Program-made: the position numbers and the translations under genes
The notes under the pieces: model-generated
Databases searched by the model: none
The model's input: only the letters and a program-made list of their open reading frames with translations
What the model was told of the DNA's origin: nothing
NCBI RefSeq assembly: GCF_033807575.1
Contig: NC_084716.1
Span: forward strand, 7,316,001 to 7,380,000
Reading direction: 5' to 3'
Length of the DNA: 64,000 nt
Source: Cydia pomonella
Taxonomy: Eukaryota; Arthropoda; Insecta; Lepidoptera; Tortricidae
In this document: positions 40,613-51,654 of the stretch, in pieces
Layout of the letters: every line of letters begins with the position of its first letter
How positions within the stretch are numbered: the first letter of the stretch is position 1

Positions 40613-42229
40613 AACTACCGCTTAACAAACTAATGCTTTACGAGTACACTTAAAAGTTACTATTGAACAACGACACTTGACATTTACCAAATCATCATAG
40701 ATTTGATGGAGGCCATATTTTAAAAGAAGAAAAAGAAGCATATCTTTTTGTGTACCTACTCGTATTTCATTTATCACTTATATTGTTAGAAATGTCTACC
40801 CCTATTTAGTATATTTGACTCTGAATAGCATCAAACCAGGGAAAGATGGACACATGCGTCATTTACAATCATATTTCTGGGTGCCTTGCTAACTGTAAAT
40901 CGACAAACGCTACACGAAAAATAATGTATCGGAATGACAGATGCCACGAAAAGTCACGTGACTAATTCCATACATTATTTAAGTTTCGATTTGCGATTTC
41001 TATCGACGATTGTCATATTAGCTAAGCCAGGGGGCTTTAAGATTTAGTCTTTCATATATTTCTATTGTAATTTATACGAATAAATAAAAAGCTAAAGATA
41101 AGATTACTATATTAAAGTCTTTTCAATACGTTTTATGTATGCAGGTATCATGTCGTAACCGTAACCGTAGTGGTAGCCTATGAACGTATGCAAGTCCAAT
41201 GTCTCGTAAGTTTTGTCGGCCCTTTAGAAGCACTGTTTTTAAGCACTTTTTTGCCTTTTCCGATTCTTTTTTTTACAATACGTTCATTTACAATTGTTTC
41301 GCTCTAACAGATTTTCCAAATACAATAACCAAAATCATTTTATAAACAAACAGCTATTCATCACGCTATCGGCGAGGGTTGTCAACACGAACAATCGAAC
41401 GATATGTGACACGCAACCCTATTTCAAACACCCTATTGAAAGGTATTGATTTTGTCTATTATTGCTTAATAAACATCGCTTTTGTAGATTAAATATGCAA
41501 GGTGGTGATTTTCAGTAAATGAATATTGAAATATGAGTATCTTTGTATATAACTCAAGTTATTTTAATTTGTGGGGCAATTAAGAAAAAATACCGAATCA
41601 ATTTTGTGGGCCAGAATCGTTTTTACTTTTGTATTCTTAATAGGTTATAGCTAATAATTTTGTGGATATAGATTACAAACAGTCTGGTATAAACGTCGCT
41701 CTTGTAAAACACGTAACAATGCAATACAAATACTCTTACACAATTTACACACCTCAAAACAACAGCACTTTCAGAAATATTTGTTTTGTTTTAACGTTTT
41801 TTTTTTCTATAATTCCTAAAATTCGTTGTTAGTGAAAAATTACTCGTCGTTTTATTTCATCCGCTAGTCGTTCCACTCATAGCTCCGCTACTCGCTCCGT
41901 TCCCGCACCGTTTGTAATGAAAGCGGTGTTTGTAAAACGTCACATTGTCTTCGCGCATGGATTGAATTTCATGAAGTATTCAAATGTGACGCTGACAATA
42001 ACTTGAATAGACGCTTAAGTACTTCGATTTAATCGTTGCCATTGGAAAGTTCCCAACTGCTATATCTAGGTTTCTAACTTTCAATAAATAGTCTCTCTCC
42101 CTTTTTGGTGTTAGTGTGAGGATTAGTATCATATCGGAAACAGATCGAATACCTAACTAAAACTCGAGGGACTTCCTATTCTAGTTCCATGTTGTTGTAG
42201 TTAGCCTTGTGATTAGTTCCTTTGTTTTT
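40613..42229. other. no gene recognised
   Basis: Anonymous AT-rich sequence. 41850-41945 has several CTCGTCG/CTCGCTCCG motifs but no second copy. Confidence 0.4.
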
Positions 42230-42345
42230 TGTACTTTAATATTGTTTAAAGTGTAATATCGAAAGCTTATTATTCAGTAAACTAATGTGGTAATGTGCAA
42301 TGAATGGAGAATTAATCTTGAAACGCGTTTAACCACCATTTTGGA
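42230..42345 (+). repeat. diverged repeat Q, copy 2
   Basis: See 40440; same orientation, about 1.8 kb apart. Continues to TTGAAACGCGTTTAACCACC. Confidence 0.7.
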
Positions 42346-42847
42346 GTCAACTGCCAGTAGTTCACATGTTACTTGTAAACAAGAGCTAATAAAATCACCG
42401 TACACTGTCTTGTACTAACCGTACAATTTTAGTCGTATTTAAAGCTCTTAATACCTTGATACTGATGAAATAGTCCCTCTAGACTGAAGCTATAATTTAA
42501 AACGAATGAATGAATGGATGATGGTTCGTAGGTGGTCCAATGTATATCGTTGGCTGTTCAACGTGGGAACGCCGCTGGTATTATGAGGACGTTTGTGCCG
42601 GGTACTTATCGGATTAATGTAACGAAGCCTGTGGATCTGATGGTATGTTTTTTTGGTTGATAAAATAATTACTTTACTATGAATGAACTAAAACTCGAAT
42701 TGGCCTGTAAGTAGGTAATGGCCTTACTTTAGAACTCTATCGAACGTCTACTTTACTGACTTGCCAATTTCGTAATTGGCTCACTACTTTTCTAGGTCAA
42801 CGAGTAGCGATTGTCCCTAAATACCATTGTTTCCGTATGAAGAGTCA
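42346..42847. other. no gene recognised
   Basis: Anonymous sequence with no supported feature. Confidence 0.4.
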
Positions 42848-42906
42848 TTTTTAGGGTTCCGTAGCCAAATGGCATAAAACGGAACCCTTATAGTTTCGCC
42901 ATGTCC

Positions 42907-42945
<39 letters not shown>

Positions 42946-43565
42946 CGAGGCTTTGCTCCGTGGTCGTTAGTGCTATAAAGATGAAATTTGGCATGGATAT
43001 ATAAATCAATAAAGCCGACAAAGTCGTACAATAAAATCTAAAAAATTTTTTTTTTAGGGTACCTCCCCTACACGTAAAGTGGGGGTGAAATTTTTTTTTC
43101 TCTTCAACCCTAGAGTGTGGGGTATCGTTGGAAAGTTCTTTCAAAACTAATCGGGGTTTTCAAGAAACATTTTTTGATAAAGTGAATATATTCGGAGATA
43201 ATCGCTCCGAAAGAAAAAAATGTGTCCCCCCCCCCTCTAACTTTTGAACCATAGGTCCAAAAAATATGAAAAAAATCGTGGAAGTAGAGCTTAAGAAAGA
43301 CATTAAATGAAAACTATAGCAGACATGATCAGTTTAGCTGTTTTTGAGTTATCGCAAAAAGTTTTCCCTTCATAGTAAAAAGACTTACTTTAATTAGGTA
43401 CTGATTATGCAAATTTGCCTATTTGTTTAACTTGGGTGAAAGGTACCGTTTCATCCCTTGGTTAACAATTTACTATACTTTAAGCTCCAGTTTAGCTTAT
43501 TGTGACGGAAGAGTAACTACGGAACCCTACACTGAGCGTGGCCCGACATGCTCTTGGCCGGTTAT
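42848..43565 (+). mobile_element. M element copy 2, full length
   Basis: Colinear with 8187-8912 from TTTTTAGGGTTCCGTAGCCA to TACGGAACCCTACACTGAGC and GGCCGGTTATT. It differs by scattered substitutions, an additional TTTTTTTAGGGTACCTCC after the TCTG array and fewer TCTG units (42906-42944). Flanks differ, so these are separate insertions of one young subfamily. Non-coding; the minus-strand frame over the array is an artefact of the repeat. Confidence 0.92.
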
Positions 43566-43884
43566 TTCGCATTGAAATGTGCCTTGCTAGTTAACTAGTT
43601 ATTCGATCGGAACGGATTTGTACCCAGGTACAAAAACAAAACAGGTTTTCAATTGGATGTTGTAAAAGCGGATTTAGAAAAGCAACAATTCAGATTGCGA
43701 CTGAAAAATTCGATAGATTTTCGGCCCCGTGATAAATTGGTTTAAAATGTTTAAATTGTTTAACGGTGGCGTTCAGCCGAATACTTTTGTGTACGATTGC
43801 TACGAACCCGTCGGAATCTGACTCTATGGGAGTCAAAGGAATGTCATGGGTATCTACCTAAATGAAATTTACGTGCTCATATGC
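43566..43884. other. no gene recognised
   Basis: Anonymous sequence. Confidence 0.4.
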
Positions 43885-44080
43885 GGCCATATCACTATCA
43901 CTACATTTTATAAAACAAAGTACCCCGCCACGCCTGTCTGTCTGTATGTTCACGATAAACACAAAAACTACTGAATGGATTTTCATGCGGTTTTCACTTA
44001 TCAATTGACTGATTCTTGAGGAAGGTTTAGGTGTATAATTTGTTAACCCTTGCGAAGCTGGGACGGCTCGCTAGTTTAAA
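43885..44080 (+). mobile_element. non-autonomous Helitron-like repeat, copy 2
   Basis: CATATCACTATCACTACATT, CTGTCTGTCTGTATGTTCAC, AACTACTGAATGGATTTTCA TGCGGTTTTCAC, GATTCTTGAGGAAGGT and a 3' end TTGCGAAGCTGGGACGGCTC GCTAGTTTA align in order with 12560-12812. This copy has a 30-bp or so deletion before its 3' end. Confidence 0.65.
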
Positions 44081-44098
44081 TATGAAATTTAACAACTG

Positions 44099-44322
44099 TA
44101 CAGTCAGCATCAAAAGTAGCGGATGAAATAACGCGCCAAAACTATCTGATATTCCGGATAACTTTTCAAAATATAGATAAATTTCTGGAATTCGCGTTCA
44201 AAAGTATATCTTTTACAGTCTTTGTTGTTCTATATTAAATACATCACTTTTTGTAAAGCTGTTACAGAATGGTAGATACTTTGGAAGCGTTATTTGATCC
44301 GCTACTTTTGATGCTGACTGTA
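44099..44322. mobile_element. 224-bp MITE with TACAGTCAGC ends
   Basis: Left TA-CAGTCAGCATCAAAAGTA GCGGATGAAATAAC; right, reverse complemented, TA-CAGTCAGCATCAAAAGTA GCGGATCAAATAAC. The arms are about 34 bp with one mismatch and are flanked by TA. The interior is AT-rich and non-coding. Near-identical arms imply recent activity, with the transposase supplied from elsewhere. Confidence 0.93.
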
Positions 44323-44354
44323 CATAAGTTTCAATTTTCGTTTGACCTCTATAT

Positions 44355-44500
44355 GTAGTTTTTTTTAAATACCACGACGGTGGCAAACAAGCATACGGCC
44401 CGCCTAATAGTAAGCAGTCACCGCAGCCTATTGACGCCTGCAACTCCAGAGGTGTTACATGCGCGTTGCCTACTCTTTACAAAACCTGTACACTCCTTTT
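44355..44500 (-). mobile_element. 'AACTCCAGAGGTGT' repeat tail, copy 1
   Basis: Read on the minus strand it runs CCTCTGGAGTTGCAGGCGTC AATAGGCTGCGGTGAC, GGCGGGCCGTATGCTTGTTT GCCACCGTCGTGGTATTTAA and then A-rich, as a retroposon 3' end. Fragments recur at 18735 and 47385. This is one of the commonest lepidopteran repeats in my recollection; whether it is LINE or SINE is not settled here. Confidence 0.7.
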
Positions 44501-44509
44501 TTGAAGAGC

Positions 44510-44725
44510 CCCATACTGTAGTTAAGCTGTGTTTGACTCCGCATTTAGAATAATACATTTATTGCTTGCTTCTTGCCACAGACTACACATACACCGCATT
44601 ATGAAGCGTTAATAAAGAGGACGAGGTCACCATACACCGGTGCCAATTTATTTGTTAAATGTTACGATTTGAGCAACTCAACTGAGTTGTATTTTACGCC
44701 ATTTTATAATAGCTAGCGTGGGGAC
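44510..44725 (+). repeat. dispersed repeat P, copy 1
   Basis: GACTACACATACACCGCATT ATGAAGCGTTAATAAAGAGG ACGAGGTCACCATACACC ... GAGCAACTCAACTGAGTTGT ATTTTACGCC matches the reverse complement of 59655-59850 over about 200 bp with many substitutions. Class unknown. Confidence 0.8.
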
Positions 44726-44734
44726 TATAGCCCG

Positions 44735-44820
44735 AGCCCTCTTGCACATGAGAGGAGGCCTGTGCCCAGCAGTGGGACGTATACATATAGGCTGAATTAT
44801 TATTATTTATATTTATTTAT
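44735..44820 (+). mobile_element. LINE/SINE 3' end 'GAGGCCTGTGCCCAGCAGTG'
   Basis: ATGAGAGGAGGCCTGTGCCC AGCAGTGGGACGTATACATA GGCTGAATTATTATT has the satellite-like ATT tail of an RTE-like LINE or its SINE partner. The sequence is a widespread lepidopteran tail by recall; no second copy here. Confidence 0.6.
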
Positions 44821-44871
44821 AATAGCCCAGGTTTAGGCTTAATTTTTGGTAATGATGTTAATTTAAATATT

Positions 44872-45134
44872 AATAAATATCTGTGGGCAATGTTACACAA
44901 ATCAATCTAGCCCCAAACTAAGCAAAGCTTGTATTATGTGTACTAGGCGACGATATACAACGTTATATAGACAAATACATACTTATACATAAAAACAACC
45001 ATGACTCAGTAACAAATATCTGTGTTCATTACACAAATAAATGCCCTTACCTCAACTATGCCAGACTGGGCGTCACTAGACCAGACCGGTCGTCAACTAT
45101 GCCAGACCGGGCGTCACTAGGCCAGACCGGTCGT
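44872..45134 (-). mobile_element. SINE-A copy 6, rearranged head
   Basis: The body aligns on the minus strand (GTCATGGTTGTTTTTATG, CTAGATTGATTTGTGTAACA). The tRNA-like part is replaced: where intact copies have the B-box, this one has two 41-bp units (45053-45093, 45094-45134), each CAACTATGCCAGAC(T/C)GGGCG TCACTAG(A/G)CCAGACCGGT CGT. Without a B-box it cannot be transcribed from its own pol III promoter. Confidence 0.85.
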
Positions 45135-46123
45135 CACTAGACCATGTACGGGAGCGCTTATGTGTGATCAATTCGGTTAAGCATATTATTTGCTGCGTCT
45201 AATAGTTGAGGTGGTCCGTGCTACTTGTTAACGGTTCAAGTTAAGATTAAGGTATTACTGAATTTGTAATCTTCTCTAATCTATAAGAAATTTTGTGGTT
45301 TCCATACCTTTTACAACATCAACTACTTATTGTACATGTGTAAAATACGTACTTAAAAATTTGGCATGACCCAACAAGGCTCTGATTGCTGTTTCGCCCG
45401 TGTAGAAGTCATAAGGCTGCGTCTATTTCATCTTCCCTTGTACTAATTTTACCCCCCATTACACCCTTTTAAAAAGTATCTTATATCCAAATCCGGTTTA
45501 TGAGTTACTTTTAAATTAATTTTGTAGAAAGCAACGTTTATTTTCAAATTTGATAACACTATGTTTAGAAAAAAAGGAAAACATAAAAAAACTCCCCTGA
45601 GACAGTGAGTTTTTAATTTTTTCTTTATTTCTAATCATTGTAGTTACTTTTAGACCGGAGTAGAATCTGGTTACCCGTTTTTCAATGATTGACCAAATAC
45701 AAATTTTCACATTTACACTTCAATAGCAAGATATAACAAAACTTTTCTTCATCCGAAAACTATTCATACCTAGAAAACGTTTAGAATTCTTCCGTCAAAA
45801 CAGCTTCAAAACACCAGCGGTTGTCACACTTGTTTGAAACTTGAAACGCAATATCGAAACTATATTTCCGCGACGTTGCAGTTTTATTAAAGATATAAAA
45901 CAAAATGGAACCTCATTTTATTGGAGGAATTGAGTTAGTGATTCAATTTGGTTCGTTGGACGTTTATCTGGCGATTCTCGCTGTAGACGGATACGAGTAT
46001 CCTATTCGTTGTGTCGGATAGAATGACGATAATTGGGAAAAAAATGAGTTTTCGTCGCCGACGCGATACAGAAATTGTGGTGGATTGCGATCACTTCTGA
46101 TACAACCGAGGCTATAACAGGTC

Positions 46124-46126
<3 letters not shown>
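45135..46126. other. no gene recognised
   Basis: Anonymous sequence with no supported feature. Confidence 0.4.

Positions 46127-46162
<36 letters not shown>
46127..46162. repeat. (TA)18 microsatellite
   Basis: Uninterrupted alternating TA for 36 bp, next to an inverted-repeat element. Confidence 0.95.
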
Positions 46163-46164
<2 letters not shown>

Positions 46165-46179
46165 TACGACGGGTTGAGG

Positions 46180-46360
46180 TCGGTTTATATCTACAGACAT
46201 TGAGCGTGCCAGATAAATTAATATTCTTCTATAGGTACACTGTGTCTGTCGGCGTTGGCGCGGCCAGGTGACGATAAATATAATACTTTCATATTCACTG
46301 TACGGAAGAATATTAATTTGTCTGCGACGACACGCTCAATGTCTGTATATATAAACCGAC
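46180..46360. mobile_element. 181-bp inverted-repeat element, about 50-bp arms
   Basis: TCGGTTTATATCTACAGACA TTGAGCGTGCC ... GATAAATTAATATTCTT at the left is mirrored by AAGAATATTAATTTGTCTGC GACGACACGCTCAATGTCTG TATATATAAACCGA at the right, with a few extra bases in the right arm. The centre is GC-richer. A MITE-like foldback. Confidence 0.85.
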
Positions 46361-47384
46361 ATTTAATGATGACTCGTATGAACTTGCAATAAAGTGGTCC
46401 AAATGTGAAGGCCAGCCACACATATATCGCAGTTACAATATTAATTATTATAGTTGACGAAATATAATTTGCACCGATTAGTCATAAAATTCAACAACAA
46501 ATACAAGGACAAGAGAAGTACTTTGCCGTACCTTCCCATTCATATAGTGGGGATAACTAGTTACGTGATACTTTGTGTTTCTAGGATAATATCGACGTTA
46601 TTAGGTAAATGAAACTATTTTTCAATCCAAATACTATTTACTTTCAAATTAATGTTTATTTACATATTTTTCAATAACGGACTACGAATTGACAAGTTGA
46701 AATAGTAGGAAATTTTAGAAATTAATATGTAAAAAGGTTACCGGGATCATAATAGTTTAGCTTGACTATTAAATACTTAATAAGCAAAATGGATTGCTAA
46801 TTGTTTTATTACCCTATTGTAAAAGAGCCATTAGCCAATTAGCGATAACATTCATCGGTGCAAATAATATTTAGTCGATTATAACCGTACTGACCTTCTG
46901 ACCTTATAGATCGTGCCATTCACGACGACGCATGCCTTGATTCGTATTGTCATTCGTTAAAGGTTAGATTTAACAATAACATTTGTATACACTCTTATTT
47001 CGCTGTGTATCAAGTAATTTTTAGAATGACGATTTTTTTAAACTGTACATTGTGTCCCTTTAAATACTTTATCATTGGTGTTGATACAAAAAACATAAAG
47101 CATTTTTTATATTCTTTCGAATAAAATACGCTAAAACTTTTTATATCCCGCGTATAAGGAAATATAACTGCTTATATGCGCAACTTCTTTTTTTATATAG
47201 CTCGGTCCCTGCAAGTGGTCCAAGGTTCGTGCCATACAATAAAATAATACTACGATTAAGAGCTTTAAAACGACATATGTCTCACCAGTATACATCCATG
47301 GGACACTCCCCATACAAAAGTGCCCATTGTCCTTTGCGCGTCATCGTAGATGACACGAACTTCACTTATAAAGGATCAGTAGGT
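46361..47384. other. no gene recognised
   Basis: Anonymous AT-rich sequence. Short frames near 47131-47447 overlap on both strands and have no domain. Confidence 0.4.
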
Positions 47385-47435
47385 ACAGCAATGGTAACAT
47401 CCCTGGAGTTGCAAGCGTCTATCGACAACTGTGTT
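47385..47435 (+). repeat. fragment of the 'AACTCCAGAGGTGT' tail, copy 3
   Basis: CCCTGGAGTTGCAAGCGTCT ATCGAC is a diverged match to the minus strand of 44415-44445. Confidence 0.5.
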
Positions 47436-47619
47436 GGCTTATTTTGAGGCTGTACCTAAATGATTTTGTCACATTTACGATATTCATAAAAAAACGTGAG
47501 ACACTTTCGTACCTTGTCGTACCTGCCTGCATCAAAAAAATTATTGAACGGAAACACCGGAACCTGGCAATAAAAACTTATTCAGAAAATCTTTTTTTGG
47601 CAGTCAGTTTGTAGTTTTA

Positions 47620-47745
47620 GTAGTAGTAAAACACTTTATTGTACAGAAAGAAACATAAAACACGACAGAACATACATCATTTGTACAAAGGCGAATTTAT
47701 CCCTATCAGGGATCTCTTCCAGTTAACCTTTGAGCTTTGAGTTAA
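47620..47745 (-). mobile_element. LINE 3' end, 'TGGAAGAGAT' family
   Basis: The minus strand reads AAGGTTAACTGGAAGAGATC CCTGATAGGGATAAATTCGC CTTTGTACA, then TTTCTTTCTGTACAATAAAG TGTTTTACTAC, i.e. a 3' UTR with an AATAAA. Fragments recur at 38745 and 55840. The layout resembles the CR1/L2-like tail at 10386. Confidence 0.75.
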
Positions 47746-48578
47746 AGTTTGGCAAACCAATTTTATCCATAGAAAAAGGCGCTCAAAAAAGGGTCGACGT
47801 CTCATACAAATGTTTTATTCCGCTTTTTTTTTCTAATACGTACTGATAAATTGGTTTGTATTGATTGAAGTTTCTGAAGTCTATAGTATTCTTTTTCGAT
47901 TTCTATAGAGTATCTGTACAGCTCTGCTACTATAAGGCAACTCAAAAAAAACTATAGCTCGTATGATATATGCACATATCAACAATATGCTATTAACTGC
48001 CGCACTTCGTATCAGAAGAAAGCCCTATTGCTGCAACAGCATTTATGCCGTAAAGAACGATACATCAACCTACTTTCGCCCTATGACTAACTAATTGGCT
48101 TGGACATTGACCTTTCGCACATATTCCCCCTATTTTGTTTCTTATTAGCTTGGATATAATTCCCGTTGCTTTAACTGCAAATAAATCGAACGCCTCGCCA
48201 AACCAGTATCTCAAAATCTGTTGGAAATAATTATCGACACCGATTTAAACTTAAAAAACGATTTTGTGCAAATTATTTTAGACTTAATTGCGTACTTTTC
48301 CGTTCACTTAAAATTTATTCTGATGTTTTGCCTAGGAATTCAATGATATTATGTACGCAAATAAATTTACGATGTCTTCAATTTATCGGATGTCCTGAAC
48401 AATTGCGCAAAAAATATCGTCAGAAGATAAAACGTACTATGTAGACGCGATCAAAATGCGATATACTTATATGAAAAAAAAAATAGGTAATAACGGCTAT
48501 CCCCATATCCACTACAATAAATACTATAACCAAATTCACATTGAAAACTACACGAAGGTGTGTACCTTAATCGGCCTT
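47746..48578. other. no gene recognised
   Basis: Anonymous AT-rich sequence. Confidence 0.4.
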
Positions 48579-48729
48579 GTAATCAGTGTTAAGGAAATTA
48601 AAATAAAATTTAAAAAAATATCTAGATAATACTTTAGAGTGTAGGTAGGCAGGTATTAGCTACACACCTACTAAGGTATTATCTAGATATATTTTACAAT
48701 TTTATTTTAATTCCCTTAAGACCGATTAC
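48579..48729. mobile_element. 150-bp hairpin element, about 70-bp arms
   Basis: GTAATCAGTGTTAAGGAAAT TAAAATAAAATTT ... ATATCTAGATAATACTTTAG at the left is mirrored by CTAAGGTATTATCTAGATAT ... ATTTTATTTTAATTCCCTTA AGACCGATTAC at the right; loop about 11 nt. TA is found at both ends (G-TAATC / GATTA-C), fitting a TA-targeting MITE. Arms differ at several positions. Confidence 0.88.
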
Positions 48730-49000
48730 ATGTTTTACTTCATACAGACTGAGGAATTTAACTGTTAAAGAGATTTTTGATGCTGCTTATCGAGCGCTCA
48801 AGTCGCCTTCGATACGTATGCGATTACAATAATTCCCTTTGCCCTAGTTTAACGTTAACGCAAGGCCATCTATACATTCGGAAAGGTGTGTTCTAGTTTA
48901 CTGGTAAAACGCACGCGTCATTTCATATTTCGTGGACTGGCATTCTTTTAGTTTAGTAGCCTAGCGGCAAATATATACATACATAGCTCCGTATCCTCTC

Positions 49001-49321
49001 CTTCTCCCTCGCGTTGTCCCGGCATTTTGCCACGGCTCATGGGAGCCTGGGATCCGCTTGGCAACTAATCCCGAGAATTGATGTAGGCACTAGTATTTAC
49101 GAAAGCGACTGCCATCTGATCTTTCAACCCAGAGGGTAAACTAGGCGTTATTGGGATTAGTCCGGTTTCCTCATGATGCTTTCCTTCACCGAAAAGCGAC
49201 TGGTGAATATTAAATGATATTTCGTACATAAGTTCCGAAAACTCATTGGTACGAGCTGGGGTTTGAACCCACGACATTCGTATTGAAAGTTGCACGCTCT
49301 TACCGTTAGGCCACCAGCGCT
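49001..49321 (-). mobile_element. SINE-B copy 2, full length
   Basis: Complete on the minus strand: GCGCTGGTGGCCTAACGGTA AGAGCGTGC, GTGGGTTCAAACCCCAGCTC, GAGTTTTCGGAACTTATGTA CG, the conserved 3' part, and the end GGGACAACGCGAGGGAGAAG. The anticodon-like region is changed (AACTTTCAATACGAATGTCG). No clear target duplication was found. Confidence 0.93.
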
Positions 49322-49550
49322 TAAGAAAAATAAAGTTTAAGAAAAAAACGCGCTTCGAAAAATGTATGCTCGAGTCGAGTGGTGATATACTTTTAGCCTA
49401 TAATCGAGTAGATAGATATTTAAAACATATTAATGAAAGAACATATGGCCAAATAGCCATATTCTAAGAGTTTTAATCCTGTGTCGAAAGATGGCGGTAA
49501 ATTTAGTTGATAACAAAACTTTGACAATACGCCTCTATACTAAATTATGT

Positions 49551-49640
49551 TCGCTAGCGGCAACCGTTTCTATTCGGAGATCGCGGATTCAATGAGTTTT
49601 TCGGAGCTTAAATACAATATATAATTTAATATTTACTAGG
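49551..49640 (+). mobile_element. SINE-B copy 3, 5' half
   Basis: CGCTAGCGGCAACCGTTTCT ATTCGGAGATCGCGGATTCA ATGAGTTTTTCGGAGCTTA ... ATATTTACTAG is a degenerate SINE-B 5' half. It stops at ATTTACTAG; the 3' half resumes at about 50111 with TTTACCATACTTTTCAGTGA AGG. The B-box is broken by a deletion. Confidence 0.75.
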
Positions 49641-50110
49641 AGATGGGCCGAATACGAATAATATATTCGTATTTGCCCAATACGCATATTTGGCCGAAAA
49701 TTCAGTTTTAATCTTGCCGAACCGAATATTCGGCCGATTGGGTTCACATATGACAATCTCATAAGCCATTAGAAATTGATAAATTAGATTATCACGTTAC
49801 AGACTGAGCCCAGTGTGGGGATCATTTTACTGCTTCTCGTGTAATCAATCCCCACACTGCGCATTAGAGAATTAGCTAATTTCTGGAAATACATCTATAT
49901 TTTTTTCTATATTAGCAGCTAAAGACAGACCGCTTCCATTCCTTACAAAACAAACAGGTCAAAACGTAAGGGACTAGCAAACAAATTTACAACAGTCGAT
50001 ATGAGTAAAAAGTCCTATGGTTCAATACAAGTTTCATTGTACCTATGTATGAAGACGTAATATTATGTGAGAGTTTATACTTGGGAAAGTTCTAACGGAG
50101 CTTTAAAAAT
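49641..50110. mobile_element. about 470-bp insertion inside SINE-B copy 3
   Basis: The inserted block starts with a palindromic GGCCGAATACGAATAATATA TTCGTATTTG and GGCCGAAAATTC / ATATTCGGCCGATTGG cluster, contains an inverted pair CAGTGTGGGGAT / ATCCCCACACTG (49811-49860), and ends before TTTACCATAC. An imperfect repeat of the target (ATTTACTAG / TTTTACCAT) flanks it. No frame or terminal inverted repeat is obvious, so it may be more than one event. Confidence 0.6.
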
Positions 50111-50265
50111 TTTACCATACTTTTCAGTGAAGGAAAACATCGTGAGGAAACGAAAGAAAACTTATTCCAATAAGGCCCAGTATACCCTCTGGGTTTGAAG
50201 GGCAGATTTTAAAAGATAGTGTCTACGCCAATTCTTGAGATTTGTTGCTAAGCGGAAACCAGAGC
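50111..50265 (+). mobile_element. SINE-B copy 3, 3' half
   Basis: TTTTCAGTGAAGGAAAACAT CGTGAGGAAACG, CCAATAAGGCCCAGTATACC CTCTGGGTTTGAAGG, GTCTACGCCAATTCTTGAGA TTTG continue the SINE-B order, diverged, ending near GATGAACCATGAAGATG. Confidence 0.78.
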
Positions 50266-51654
50266 CGCGATGAACCATGAAGATGATGACATCCTTCAAG
50301 TTTCGTATGGTCGTTCATGCGGTCATGGAATTAATTTCAGCACCACTTCGTACCTTGCCACAGTGACGTATGAGATCAATAGATTTTCCTATTTTTTTTA
50401 TTTTATTTGAATCCAAAGAATATTACAAAAAGCCTTAAACTAATAATCTGCCAAACTGCAGTACAGTTTGTTGGCAGAAACAACTAAATCTACCCTCAAT
50501 TAACTAGCAGTTATTAGTTTAGTTTAGTCGCTGTAGTACCCTTGTATATATATCTGTTATGTAAATAAATGATTTCACACAAATAACCGAAACAAACCTG
50601 TCCATAGACCCACCATAGAACATTCCCACAGAAAGTGTCGCAGTAATTTTAAATATACGTGATGCTAATGAGGTTTGTAATGTGTTAATTAATTGGTTAT
50701 CCTTAGTAATCCTAATCTTTATCCTTAGTAATATTGTCCACAGAAGTGACATTTTTCTTATATATATATATATTTATCTATATTACTTAGTTAAATATAC
50801 ATACTTAGTTACGTAGTTAACATAAGCGAGTCAAGTATTCTCTGACTGACTATTGACTACCCTACTTTACTATTGACTGTCATTGTGAAAATATACGAAA
50901 TGGTACGGATTTTTTTTCTACTTTAAACTCTTCTACTGTATATTTAGAAAAGCCAATAATAATCCGGATCAAAAAAATCTAATTCAAATTAATAATTCGC
51001 TATTTTTATGTTGACGTTCGAGGATTTTGATATTGGATTTTTAACTCAGAGGTTTTAAACGGGGATTTTAATATTTAGAAACTACCATAGCCGGTGTGTA
51101 AACTATGTTTAACGAACTGTAAAATGTTAAGTTGGCTTTGCCAAATGCGAATCAGTTCGTTAATTTTAGTTAAATTTACTAGCACGATACAATGTAAAAG
51201 TTCTTCGTTTAGTTATTCATTTTCACATTCATTCGAAATACTATCATCGAAAATAGGCTAATTCGTTAAGTTTAAATGTGCTATTATAATTAAAATATTT
51301 ATTAAACATTGGTCATGTTTAAATATTATTAAATGAATGGTATTATTCTATATTTATCTAACGTTTCTGTACTGTTGCCGTTAAAAAGGTCACCGTAATA
51401 TTAACATGTATAAATTGAATATCGTAAGGTTAAACAAAATTATTTGCGCGAAAACTAACACTCATCTACGGTTAGTTTTTTCGACAGTTTTTTTGTAATA
51501 ATTACTAACGTACAATAAATAACAGGTTTCCTTGGAATATATTTGAAAAGGCGTCTATATTATGAAAATCTATCTTTCTGTAGATTCAGTTAGAAAATCG
51601 AAGCTAGAAAAGGAAAAGAAAAACCACGAGCAAGCTATACACAGAAACTAAAAG
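50266..51654. other. no gene recognised
   Basis: Anonymous AT-rich sequence. Confidence 0.4.

Noticed and set aside
46127..46162. TA run as a promoter TATA element
   Set aside because: A pure 36-bp microsatellite next to a foldback element, with no gene.
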